Source: Paramuribaculum sp900551515 | GTDB lineage: Bacteria > Bacteroidota > Bacteroidia > Bacteroidales > Muribaculaceae | Reading direction: 5' to 3' | Assembly (NCBI GenBank): GCA_902489785.1 | Contig: CABUBG010000001.1 | Location: forward strand, 9,164 to 73,163 | Length of the DNA stretch: 64,000 bases | In this document: positions 17,465 through 26,081 of the stretch, piece after piece | Layout of the letters: each line of letters begins with the position of its first letter | How positions within the stretch are numbered: the first letter of the stretch is position 1 | Notes under the pieces: model-generated | Databases searched by the model: none | The model's input: the letters and a program-made list of their open reading frames with translations, nothing else | Told to the model about the DNA's origin: nothing | Position numbers and translations under genes: made by a program

Positions 17465-18157
17465 ATGAATATTAAAGACGATTTTAGAAAATTTGCAGTA
17501 AACCATGTCGGCCTTAACGGTCTGGCATTTGACCAATACACCTCGAAAGCATCTTCAGCCATCCAGTCAAGCTATATTTCTCCGACAATCATCGAAGAAC
17601 GTCAGCTCAATGTGGCACAGATGGATGTTTTCTCCCGACTGATGATGGACCGTGTGATTTTCCTGGGCACCGATGTCAACGACTATACCGCCAACGTCAT
17701 TCAGGCTCAGCTTCTTTATCTCGACTCAACCGATCCCGGAAAAGATATCAGCATCTACATCAACTCGCCCGGCGGATCGGTATATGCGGGCCTCGGGATA
17801 TACGACACTATGGAATATATCTCAAGCGATGTCTCGACAATATGTACCGGCATGGCCGCTTCGATGGCTGCCGTGCTCCTTGTAGCCGGCGCGAAAGGCA
17901 AGCGTTTCGCTTTGCGTCATTCACGCGTCATGATCCACCAGCCTATGGGTGGAGCTCAGGGCCAGGCTTCGGATATCGAAATCACCGCACGCGAGATTCT
18001 CAAACTCAAAAATGAATTATACACCATCATTTCCGATCACTCGGGCCAGCCGCTTGAAAAAGTTGAGCGCGACTCTGACCGTGACTATTGGATGACCGCA
18101 TTTGAAGCCAAAGAATACGGTATGATTGACGATGTGCTGATCAAGGCTAAAAAATAA
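17465..18157 (+). CDS. clpP: ATP-dependent Clp protease proteolytic subunit
   Basis: Serine protease subunit that forms the tetradecameric chamber fed by ClpX. The catalytic triad is Ser133 (GMAASMAA), His158 (MIHQPMGG) and Asp207 (ERDSDRDYW). The N-terminal extension of about 30 residues before the core is usual in Bacteroidota. The 230-residue protein is full length. clpX follows after 44 bp on the same strand, giving the standard clpP-clpX pair. Confidence 0.97.
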   Translation: MNIKDDFRKFAVNHVGLNGLAFDQYTSKASSAIQSSYISPTIIEERQLNVAQMDVFSRLMMDRVIFLGTDVNDYTANVIQAQLLYLDSTDPGKDISIYINSPGGSVYAGLGIYDTMEYISSDVSTICTGMAASMAAVLLVAGAKGKRFALRHSRVMIHQPMGGAQGQASDIEITAREILKLKNELYTIISDHSGQPLEKVERDSDRDYWMTAFEAKEYGMIDDVLIKAKK

Positions 18158-18201
18158 ATATTCGGCAAAAGATGGGTTATATTTAATTCCCCTGAATTAG
18201 T

Positions 18202-19491
18202 ATGGCAAAGAAAAGAAACGGAAACAATGACAGCGAAGAGATCCGTTGCTCGTTCTGCGGACGGCCGGCGTCGGAAGATGAGATAATGGTTCCGAGCGGC
18301 TATGACGACGTCTTCATTTGTTCCTCATGCGTTGATCAGATCCATGAAGCCGTGAAGAATTTCAAGATCGAACACGGCATTCCGACACATTCCGGGGATA
18401 AATCCGGCAGTCAGTCCGCAGAAAAGGCGGATCATGCCGGAAACATCCCGAAGCCTCAGGAGATATGCGCGTTCCTTGATAATTATGTTATCGGTCAGGA
18501 TGTGGCCAAACGTTATCTCTCAGTTGCAGTCTACAATCACTATAAACGTCTCGCACAGGACAAATCCGACGATGTCGATATCGAAAAGAGCAATATCATT
18601 CTTGTAGGCCCTACCGGCACCGGCAAGACTTTATTGGCCAAGACGATAGCGCGGCTGCTCGACGTGCCGTTCACGATAGTTGACGCAACGGTGCTTACCG
18701 AAGCCGGCTATGTGGGCGAAGATATCGAAAGCCTGCTCACACGTCTGCTTCAGGCTGCCGACTACGACGTAGCGAAAGCCGAACGCGGCATCGTCTTCAT
18801 TGACGAGATCGACAAGATTGCCCGTAAGGGCGACAATCCCTCCATCACGCGTGATGTGAGCGGCGAGGGCGTTCAGCAGGGCCTCCTGAAACTTCTCGAA
18901 GGCTCGATAGTCAACGTTCCGCCGCAGGGCGGCCGCAAACACCCCGAGCAGCGTATGATTGCCGTTGATACCAAAAACATCCTTTTTATATGCGGTGGTG
19001 CTTTCGACGGTATCGAACGAAAGATCGCACAGCGACTCAACTCACACACTGTAGGCTACAGCAACACGGCGCGCAAAGGCGTTGACCGCGATAACTTCCT
19101 GCAATATGTGGCTCCTCAGGATCTCAAGTCGTTCGGACTGATCCCTGAAATCATAGGCCGTCTGCCGATCCTTACGCATCTCGAGCCTCTCGATCGCGAT
19201 GCTCTGCGCCGGGTGCTCACCGAGCCTAAGAACGCCATCGTGCGACAGTATGAAAAACTGTTCAAAATGGATGGCGTCGAACTTGTGTTCACGCCTGAAG
19301 CTCTCGACCTGATTGTCGATAAGGCTATTGAATATAAGCTCGGAGCTCGCGGCCTGCGCTCGATTGTTGAGACCGTGATGATGGATGCCATGTTCAACAT
19401 CCCGTCGTCGGATATAAAAAAATTCGAAGTTACTGCCAAATATGCTCTGCAGAAACTCACCGAAGCCAATTTTGAAGTCAACAACGTTTAA
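18202..19491 (+). CDS. clpX: ATP-dependent Clp protease ATP-binding subunit ClpX
   Basis: AAA+ unfoldase that recognises tagged proteins and threads them into ClpP. The N-terminal Zn-binding domain has Cys16, Cys19, Cys40 and Cys43. Walker A GPTGTGKT is at residues 136-143 and Walker B is VFIDEIDKIA. The RDVSGEGVQQGLLKLLEG stretch and the arginine-finger region IPEIIGRLPIL are typical. The linker at residues 60-85 is slightly longer than in E. coli. It is co-transcribed with clpP and is followed after 46 bp by recQ. Confidence 0.97.
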   Translation: MAKKRNGNNDSEEIRCSFCGRPASEDEIMVPSGYDDVFICSSCVDQIHEAVKNFKIEHGIPTHSGDKSGSQSAEKADHAGNIPKPQEICAFLDNYVIGQDVAKRYLSVAVYNHYKRLAQDKSDDVDIEKSNIILVGPTGTGKTLLAKTIARLLDVPFTIVDATVLTEAGYVGEDIESLLTRLLQAADYDVAKAERGIVFIDEIDKIARKGDNPSITRDVSGEGVQQGLLKLLEGSIVNVPPQGGRKHPEQRMIAVDTKNILFICGGAFDGIERKIAQRLNSHTVGYSNTARKGVDRDNFLQYVAPQDLKSFGLIPEIIGRLPILTHLEPLDRDALRRVLTEPKNAIVRQYEKLFKMDGVELVFTPEALDLIVDKAIEYKLGARGLRSIVETVMMDAMFNIPSSDIKKFEVTAKYALQKLTEANFEVNNV

Positions 19492-19537
19492 TACAATTCT
19501 ATTGTCACTATAAACCGTCAACACCTTTCTCCAGATT

Positions 19538-21718
19538 ATGACCACAAATAAGGTGCTCACTGATGCACTAAAAAAACATTTCGGTTTTGACACCTTCAAA
19601 GGCAACCAGGAGGCTATCATCACAAGTCTCTACGAAGGAAACGACACCTTCGTGCTGATGCCCACCGGAGGCGGTAAATCTTTGTGCTATCAGCTCCCGT
19701 CGCTCTTGATGGAGGGCACCGCCATTGTGATTTCGCCCCTGATAGCGTTGATGAAAAATCAGGTGGATGCAATGCGCAATTTCAGTGAGGACGACGGTGT
19801 GGCTCATTTTCTCAATTCATCTCTCAATAAGGCAGCTGTCGACCGTGTAAAATCCGACATCGTTTCCGGTGTCACAAAATTGCTTTACGTGGCTCCGGAA
19901 TCGCTGACCAAGGAGGACTATATTGAATTTCTCAAAACGGTGCCCATATCATTCTATGCAGTCGACGAAGCTCACTGCATCTCGGAATGGGGACACGATT
20001 TCCGGCCTGAATACCGGCGCATCCGTCCTATCATCAATGAAATAGGCAAACGCCCGTTGATCGCTTTGACGGCCACGGCTACGCCAAAGGTGCAGCACGA
20101 TATCCAGAAAAATCTGGCGATGCTCGATGCCAATGTGTTCAAATCGTCGTTCAACCGCCCCAATCTCTATTATGAGATCCGGCCCAAAACATCGCAGATC
20201 GACCGCGATATCATAAAGTTCATTAAAAACATGGAGGGCAAGTCGGGCATTATTTATTGCCTCAGCCGTAAAAAGGTCGAGGAACTTGCCGAATTGCTTG
20301 TTGTCAACAACATCAAAGCTCTGCCTTACCATGCGGGAATGGACGGTGCAACGCGTTCAGCCAACCAGGATGCGTTTCTCTATGAGAAAGTCGATGTGAT
20401 TGTCGCCACGATAGCCTTCGGCATGGGCATCGACAAGCCCGATGTGCGGTTTGTCATCCATTACGATATGCCCAAATCGCTTGAAGGCTACTATCAGGAG
20501 ACCGGACGTGCAGGCCGTGACGGCGGTGAAGGTCTTTGCATAACCTATTATGCGGCAAAAGACCTTCAGAAAATGGAGAAGTTCATTCAGAATAAGCCTG
20601 TTACCGAACAGGAAATAGGCCGTCAGCTCCTTCTCGAAACGGCAAGCTATGCCGAATCGAGCATCTGCCGGCGTCTTTCGCTGCTGCATTATTTCGGAGA
20701 GAAATATGATGTTGAAAATTGTGGTAACTGTGACAATTGTCTGAAACCCAAGCAAAAAGTGGAAGCTAAAGATGATTTGTGTGCGGTGCTGGAAACAATT
20801 ATCGCACTTAAAGAAAAATTTAAAGCTGATTATGTTATAGATGTGATGCGCGGACGCGTCACTGCCGATGTCAAATCCTATCAGCACGAAGATCTGGAGG
20901 TATTCGGATGCGAACCGAAGGCCGACGCCCGGCATCTTGGGGCGGTAATCCGTCAGGCTGTGATGGCCGGTTACATCGACCGCGACATCGAACAGTATGG
21001 CCTGCTCAAAGTTACCCCCAAAGGACAGGAGTTCCTTAACCATCCTTCATCATTTAAAATTGTTGAAGATACGGAATTTTCTGAAGAACCCGAGCCTGAA
21101 GTGGTGAAGGGTGGTGCCGGATGTGCCGCTGATCCCGAACTGTATTCCATACTCAAGGATCTGCGCAAGACCATTGCGAAGACTCACAAGCTCCCACCCT
21201 ATGTCATATTCCAGGATCCCTCGCTGGAAGCTATGGCCACCACATATCCTATAACTATCGAGGAGTTGGCCAACATCTCCGGCGTTGGCATCGGCAAAGC
21301 TAAAAGATATGGCGAAGAATTTGTCAAACTGATCCGCCGCCATGTCGAAGAAAATGAGATTGAGCGCCCTGAAGACATGGTTGTGCGCACAGTCGCCAAC
21401 AAAAGCAAGGTGAAGATCGCCATTATCCATGCCATCGACCGCAAGATTCCTCTCGATGAAATCGCCCGCTCGCGTGGCCTCGAAATCGACGAACTGCTTG
21501 ACGACATCGAGGCTATCGTCAACTCCGGCACCAAAATCAATCTCAATTACTATATCGACGATCTGCTTGACAGCGAGCAGCAGGAAGATATATTCGACTA
21601 TTTTAAAGAGAGCGAGAGCGGTGACTTAAATGATGCCTATAAGGAACTTGGCAACGAATATTCCGAGGACGAAATCCGTCTGATGCGCATAAAGTTCATA
21701 TCGGAAATGGGCTATTGA
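19538..21718 (+). CDS. recQ: ATP-dependent DNA helicase RecQ
   Basis: 3'-5' helicase in recombination and replication-fork repair. Walker A GGGKS is at residues 44-48 and the DEAH box at 143-146, followed by the aromatic-rich loop (CISEWGHDFRPEY). The RecQ-Ct Zn site uses Cys in ICRRLSLLHYFG and ENCGNCDNC, then a winged helix, then an HRDC domain (VIFQDPSLEAMATTYPIT, about residues 550-610). About 110 more residues follow HRDC, an extension common in Bacteroidales RecQ. It sits between clpX and ftsE on the same strand. Confidence 0.95.
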   Translation: MTTNKVLTDALKKHFGFDTFKGNQEAIITSLYEGNDTFVLMPTGGGKSLCYQLPSLLMEGTAIVISPLIALMKNQVDAMRNFSEDDGVAHFLNSSLNKAAVDRVKSDIVSGVTKLLYVAPESLTKEDYIEFLKTVPISFYAVDEAHCISEWGHDFRPEYRRIRPIINEIGKRPLIALTATATPKVQHDIQKNLAMLDANVFKSSFNRPNLYYEIRPKTSQIDRDIIKFIKNMEGKSGIIYCLSRKKVEELAELLVVNNIKALPYHAGMDGATRSANQDAFLYEKVDVIVATIAFGMGIDKPDVRFVIHYDMPKSLEGYYQETGRAGRDGGEGLCITYYAAKDLQKMEKFIQNKPVTEQEIGRQLLLETASYAESSICRRLSLLHYFGEKYDVENCGNCDNCLKPKQKVEAKDDLCAVLETIIALKEKFKADYVIDVMRGRVTADVKSYQHEDLEVFGCEPKADARHLGAVIRQAVMAGYIDRDIEQYGLLKVTPKGQEFLNHPSSFKIVEDTEFSEEPEPEVVKGGAGCAADPELYSILKDLRKTIAKTHKLPPYVIFQDPSLEAMATTYPITIEELANISGVGIGKAKRYGEEFVKLIRRHVEENEIERPEDMVVRTVANKSKVKIAIIHAIDRKIPLDEIARSRGLEIDELLDDIEAIVNSGTKINLNYYIDDLLDSEQQEDIFDYFKESESGDLNDAYKELGNEYSEDEIRLMRIKFISEMGY

Positions 21719-21744
21719 TTCCGTCACACAAACAGTTTCGCACA

Positions 21745-22407
21745 ATGGAGAGCATAATCAAATACTCAGGCGTAGAGCTTCATCGCAATGACGTTGTGGT
21801 GCTGAAAAACGTCAACCTTAATGTTTCGGCCGGCGAGATGGTATATCTGACCGGCAAAGTGGGCAGCGGTAAAAGTTCGCTGCTTAAATCGTTCTACTCT
21901 GAAATCCCTATTGCGGCCGGCAGCGCCGAAGTGCTTGGATATGACCTCGTTTCGATCAAACGGAAAAACGTTCCCGATCTTCGACGGGAAATAGGCATCG
22001 TGTTCCAGGATTTCCGCCTTCTCTCCGACCGCAGCGTCTACGACAATCTCCTTTTCGTGCTCAATGCCACTGGGTGGAAGGACAAGGCAGAGCGCAACGA
22101 ACGCATCGAGCAGGTGCTTCGTGAAGTAGGCATGCTCAATAAGAGCTATAAGATGCCTCACGAACTCTCCGGCGGTGAACAGCAGCGCATTGTCATGGCC
22201 CGTGCTATGCTTAACAGTCCGCGGATAATTCTTGCCGACGAACCTACCGGCAACCTCGATCCGGAGACTGGATCACTGATCATGCAGCGGTTTAAGGAAA
22301 TAGCCGAGGCAGGCACTGCCGTTATCGTGGCAACTCATAATCTTTCTCTCGTGGAGCAATTCCCGTCAAGGATCATTAAGTGCGAAAACCGTCACATCTC
22401 CGAGTGA
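21745..22407 (+). CDS. ftsE: FtsE-like ABC transporter ATP-binding protein
   Basis: A 220-residue ABC ATPase of the FtsE type, which with FtsX controls septal peptidoglycan hydrolases. Walker A GKVGSGKSS is at residues 37-45, the signature LSGGEQQRIVMARAML follows, and Walker B is IILADEPTGNLDPETG. ATG 21745 is preferred; an upstream TTG would overlap the recQ stop. No ftsX lies beside it, which is common in Bacteroidota, where the two genes are often apart. A LolD-like role is the main alternative. Confidence 0.82.
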   Translation: MESIIKYSGVELHRNDVVVLKNVNLNVSAGEMVYLTGKVGSGKSSLLKSFYSEIPIAAGSAEVLGYDLVSIKRKNVPDLRREIGIVFQDFRLLSDRSVYDNLLFVLNATGWKDKAERNERIEQVLREVGMLNKSYKMPHELSGGEQQRIVMARAMLNSPRIILADEPTGNLDPETGSLIMQRFKEIAEAGTAVIVATHNLSLVEQFPSRIIKCENRHISE

Positions 22408-22541
22408 CGCAATCAATGACGGTGGACTTGCGTCTGCACTGAGGTTCTCAATGGTTTTCAACATATGACAGGGATGTATTCCGGCAATTTTGATGTCGGA
22501 AACTGTTTTTTGAAATAAAAGTTGTAAATTCGCAGAAAATA

Positions 22542-22549
22542 TACATTTG
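22542..22549 (+). promoter_or_regulatory. -7 box for the aspartate kinase-lysA operon
   Basis: TACATTTG, 26 bp before the ATG at 22576, with GTTG 17 bp upstream. Confidence 0.6.
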
Positions 22550-22575
22550 CACATAGGCTAAATATTAGGATAAAG

Positions 22576-23895
22576 ATGAAAGTAATGAAATTTGGGGGCA
22601 CATCGGTCGGATCTGCCTCACGGATTAAAAACGTTGCCGATTTAGTTAAATCGCGCGGACGTAATATCATTGTGCTAAGTGCAATGTCCGGCACAACCAA
22701 CACTTTGGTTTCCATCGCCGATTACTATTACAAAAGCAATATCCCGGGAGCGATGGAAACCATCAACGCCCTCGGTCAGAAATATGCGGCCACTATTGAA
22801 GAGCTTTTCGAAAAAGAAACCAGCAAGGAATCCGCACATAAAGCTATTGATGAGACACTGACGCTTCTAAGATACAAAAGCAAGCAGTCGCCCTTCACCG
22901 CAGTCGATGAAAAAGAGGTGCTCTCTCGTGGCGAACTGATGTCGACGGCCCTGATGGCACTTTACCTGCAGGAGCAGGGAATCAATGTGGCGCTTTTGCC
23001 TGCGCTCGAATTCATGCGCACCAACGTCAACGGCGAACCCGACACGGAATTTCTGAGCACACATTTGCGTGAAATGATGAACGGGCACAGTGATGCTGAA
23101 ATCTTTCTTACCCAAGGCTTTATATGCATGAATTCCGACGGCGGAATTGATAATCTCCAGCGCGGCGGCAGCGATTACACCGCATCGCTAATCGGAGCCG
23201 CAATCGGAGCCGATGAAATTGAAATATGGACCGACATCGACGGAATGCATAATAACGATCCGCGTTATGTCGAAGGGACAGCACCCGTGAAACAGCTCCA
23301 TTTTGATGAAGCTGCCGAGCTTGCCTACTTCGGCGCTAAGATCCTGCATCCCACATGCGTACTTCCGGCCAAGCTCAACAACATCCCTGTGCGCCTGCTC
23401 AACACTATGGATCCCGAAGCCGAAGGCACCTTGATTTTCAATGCCCGTCCGGACCACACCATTAAAGCGGTTGCTGCGAAGGACAACATCACGGCAATAA
23501 AAATCAAAAGCGGCCGTATGCTTCTTGCCTACGGTTTCCTGCGTAAGGTGTTTGAGATATTTGAGAATTACCGCACTCCGATTGACATGATCGTCACCTC
23601 CGAGGTGGGCGTTTCGGTCACGATCGACAATGAGAAGAATCTTGATGCTATTGTCGATGACCTCCGTAAATTCGGCACCGTTACCGTCGACAGGGACATG
23701 GTTATAATCTGTGTGGTAGGCGATCTCGAATGGCAAAACAGAGGGTTTGAAGCGAATGTTGTCAATGCGTTGAAAGATATCCCTGTGCGCATGATTTCCT
23801 ACGGCGGAAGCAATTACAATATCTCCCTGCTCGTGCGCAAATCCGACAAGATAAAGGCTCTCAACCTTTTGAGCCGGGGTCTGTTTAATAATTAA
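22576..23895 (+). CDS. lysC: Aspartate kinase (monofunctional)
   Basis: Phosphorylates aspartate, the first step toward diaminopimelate, lysine, threonine and methionine. The N-terminal kinase domain begins KVMKFGGTSVGS and has the substrate region RGGSDYTASLIGAAIGADEIEIWTDIDG. Two ACT regulatory repeats follow from about residue 300 (DNITAIKIKSGRMLL; TVTVDRDMVIICVVGD). There is no fused homoserine dehydrogenase. At 439 residues it fits the lysine-type enzyme, and the lysA gene 17 bp downstream supports that reading. Feedback by lysine is expected from the family, not shown here. Confidence 0.92.
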   Translation: MKVMKFGGTSVGSASRIKNVADLVKSRGRNIIVLSAMSGTTNTLVSIADYYYKSNIPGAMETINALGQKYAATIEELFEKETSKESAHKAIDETLTLLRYKSKQSPFTAVDEKEVLSRGELMSTALMALYLQEQGINVALLPALEFMRTNVNGEPDTEFLSTHLREMMNGHSDAEIFLTQGFICMNSDGGIDNLQRGGSDYTASLIGAAIGADEIEIWTDIDGMHNNDPRYVEGTAPVKQLHFDEAAELAYFGAKILHPTCVLPAKLNNIPVRLLNTMDPEAEGTLIFNARPDHTIKAVAAKDNITAIKIKSGRMLLAYGFLRKVFEIFENYRTPIDMIVTSEVGVSVTIDNEKNLDAIVDDLRKFGTVTVDRDMVIICVVGDLEWQNRGFEANVVNALKDIPVRMISYGGSNYNISLLVRKSDKIKALNLLSRGLFNN

Positions 23896-23912
23896 ACTTC
23901 TTGATTCAGCCC

Positions 23913-25055
23913 ATGTTTCCCGTCGAAAAATTCAGCAAGATACCCACGCCTTTCTATTACTACGACCTCGCTTTGCTCAACGAAACACTAACGGCAGTCG
24001 AAGCGGCGTCGCCGGATCCCGCATTTAAGGTGCATTATGCCGTAAAGGCCAATAGCAATGAACGGATTCTTCGTATGATTGCCGATCGCGGATTCGGCGC
24101 TGACACTGTGAGCGGCGGAGAAATTGTAAGAGCAATTGAATGTGGCTTTAAGCCTGAACATATCGTGTTTGCAGGTGTCGGCAAGACCGACGCGGAGATC
24201 TCCGAGGCTATACGGCTTGGAATAGGATGCTTCAATGTAGAATCGGCCGAGGAGCTGGATGTTATCATCGAACATGCTTCACGCCTTGGCAAAGTGGCGC
24301 GTGTAGCCCTTCGTGTCAACCCCGAAATCGATGCACACACACATCACTTTATCACCACCGGTCTGGCCGAAAACAAGTTCGGCATCGCAATGCCGATGCT
24401 TGATGATCTGCTGCACCGGTGTGCCGAAAGCGAATGGATCGATTTTCGCGGTCTGCATTTTCATATCGGCTCGCAGATCACCATCGGCGAACCGTACATC
24501 GAACTCTGCCATCGCATCAACCGCCTGACGGCCAATATTGAATCGACGGGTATCGAAATCCCGACCATTAATGTAGGCGGCGGCCTCGGAATCAATTACG
24601 ATGATCCTGATGCAGACCCCATACCTGATTTCCAAAGCTATTTTGATATCTTCCGGCAGAACCTGCGGCTCAGGCCCGGTCAGGAACTCCATTTCGAGCT
24701 CGGACGGTCAGTTGTGGGCCAGTGCGGTTCGCTGATCAGCCGTGTGCTTTACGTGAAGAAGGGCCTTGAGAAACAGTTTGTGATCATCGACGCCGGTTTT
24801 ACCGATCTCATACGCCCTGCGTTGTATCAGGCTCACCATAAGATAGAAAATATCTCTTCTGATGCTGCTGCGACGCATCGCTATGACGTTGTCGGCCCCA
24901 TCTGTGAGTCGTCCGACACGTTTGGCATGAATGAGCTCTTGCCGCACACACACCGTGGCGACCTGATGGCTCTGCGCTCGGCCGGAGCTTATGGCGAAGT
25001 GATGGCGTCGCAATACAATTGCCGCCCGTTGCCACCGTCATATTTCTCGGAATAG
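23913..25055 (+). CDS. lysA: Diaminopimelate decarboxylase
   Basis: PLP enzyme that converts meso-diaminopimelate to lysine. The PLP Lys is Lys45 in HYAVKANSN. Further family motifs are HFHIGSQI, the phosphate-binding GGGLGINY, ELGRSVVGQCG, and GPICESSDTFG with the catalytic Cys from the partner subunit. The ATG at 23913 (MFPVEKFSKIPTPFYYYD) is preferred over an upstream TTG. It is co-transcribed with aspartate kinase. Its last 18 bp overlap the convergent homocysteine methyltransferase gene. Confidence 0.95.
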   Translation: MFPVEKFSKIPTPFYYYDLALLNETLTAVEAASPDPAFKVHYAVKANSNERILRMIADRGFGADTVSGGEIVRAIECGFKPEHIVFAGVGKTDAEISEAIRLGIGCFNVESAEELDVIIEHASRLGKVARVALRVNPEIDAHTHHFITTGLAENKFGIAMPMLDDLLHRCAESEWIDFRGLHFHIGSQITIGEPYIELCHRINRLTANIESTGIEIPTINVGGGLGINYDDPDADPIPDFQSYFDIFRQNLRLRPGQELHFELGRSVVGQCGSLISRVLYVKKGLEKQFVIIDAGFTDLIRPALYQAHHKIENISSDAAATHRYDVVGPICESSDTFGMNELLPHTHRGDLMALRSAGAYGEVMASQYNCRPLPPSYFSE

Positions 25056-26009
25056 CGGTGCTTGGTCTATGCTGTTGCGGAGGATTCTTATGTGTTCGGG
25101 TGTCGTGCCGCAGCATCCGCCAATGATGCCCGGCTTCCTGTCTCCCATCATTCTCATTATTGCCTCGACAAACGATTCCGGACTTTCCGGATAATTCCCG
25201 TCTTTATCCGGGATTCCGGCACTTGGATAGCAGACAATAGGGTAGGGCGAAGCGCCGGCAAGCAGGTCTATCGTGCGGTTCAATCCGCGTGGGCCGCAAC
25301 AGCAGTTCAGCCCGAAAGCGGCAAGTCTGATATTGCGTTCAACTGTTTCAAGGAATTCTTCAGGCTTTTCTCCGGAAGCCATGCGTCCGCTTTCGTTATC
25401 GACTGTCACCGAAATGATTAAAGAAGTATCGCCGCCGTGCTTGTCTATCGATCGGCCTACGCCCTCGATGATAGCTCTCGCAGTCATCGGATCATAAATC
25501 GTTTCAATAATCAGCAGATCAACGCCTCCATCAATCAAAGCATCGGCCTGATGTTCATAAGCATTGCCGATTTCTTCGGGTTCCGGGATTGTTGCATCAT
25601 TCACTGACAATGAGAATTCCGAAGGCCCGATTGAACCGGCAACAAAACGCGGCAACTCCTGTGTGGAGAATCTGTCGGCCTCGGCGCGGGCGATGCGGGC
25701 TGCGAGAAGATTCATCTCATTGGCATACTCCGACGTGTGATAGCGCCGTTGCGACAGCTCATTGGCATTAAATGTGTTAGTCTCGATGACGTCGGCACCG
25801 GCTTCAAGATACTGCAGATGGATTGAAGAGATGATTTCGGGTGCCGTAATGTTTAGTATATCATAGTTTCCCGAAAGTGAAACCGGGTGGTTTTTCAGTC
25901 GTGCTCCGCGATATTGCTCTTCCGAAAGCGCGAGACGCCGGATCATCGTCGCCATTGATCCGTCCAATAAAAGACGTCGTTGTGAAACTATGTCGCGGAA
26001 TGATGCCAT
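25038..26009 (-). CDS. Stand-alone homocysteine S-methyltransferase domain protein
   Basis: A 323-residue protein made of one Hcy-binding TIM barrel, equivalent to the first module of cobalamin-dependent MetH. The Zn ligands are visible in GLNCCCGPRG and GGCCGTTPEH. It transfers a methyl group to homocysteine to make methionine; the donor is uncertain because no folate, B12 or reactivation module is attached. It could use S-methylmethionine (MmuM-like), or act with a separate corrinoid protein. The gene is divergent from murB and overlaps lysA convergently. The promoter is only 8 bp from the ATG. Confidence 0.85.
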   Translation of the reverse strand: MASFRDIVSQRRLLLDGSMATMIRRLALSEEQYRGARLKNHPVSLSGNYDILNITAPEIISSIHLQYLEAGADVIETNTFNANELSQRRYHTSEYANEMNLLAARIARAEADRFSTQELPRFVAGSIGPSEFSLSVNDATIPEPEEIGNAYEHQADALIDGGVDLLIIETIYDPMTARAIIEGVGRSIDKHGGDTSLIISVTVDNESGRMASGEKPEEFLETVERNIRLAAFGLNCCCGPRGLNRTIDLLAGASPYPIVCYPSAGIPDKDGNYPESPESFVEAIMRMMGDRKPGIIGGCCGTTPEHIRILRNSIDQAPLFREI

Positions 26010-26017
26010 ATTCTGTG

Positions 26018-26025
26018 CAAAAATA
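26018..26025 (-). promoter_or_regulatory. -7 box for the homocysteine methyltransferase gene
   Basis: TATTTTTG on the minus strand ends 8 bp before the ATG at 26009, so transcription probably starts within a few bases of the start codon. Confidence 0.55.
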
Positions 26026-26049
26026 GCGATTAATCAGATAAAAACTTCG

Positions 26050-26057
26050 TATATTTG
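26050..26057 (+). promoter_or_regulatory. -7 box for murB-murA
   Basis: TATATTTG, 24 bp before the murB ATG. It is only 24 bp from the divergent box at 26018-26025, so the upstream polymerase contacts of the two promoters overlap. Confidence 0.6.
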
Positions 26058-26081
26058 TATTTATAATCAAACCTGAAGTTG

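Noticed and set aside
16103..17536. A 477-codon open frame on the minus strand
   Set aside because: It is antisense to the GH92 mannosidase and the start of clpP, both with clear family motifs. High-GC codon use creates such long reverse frames.
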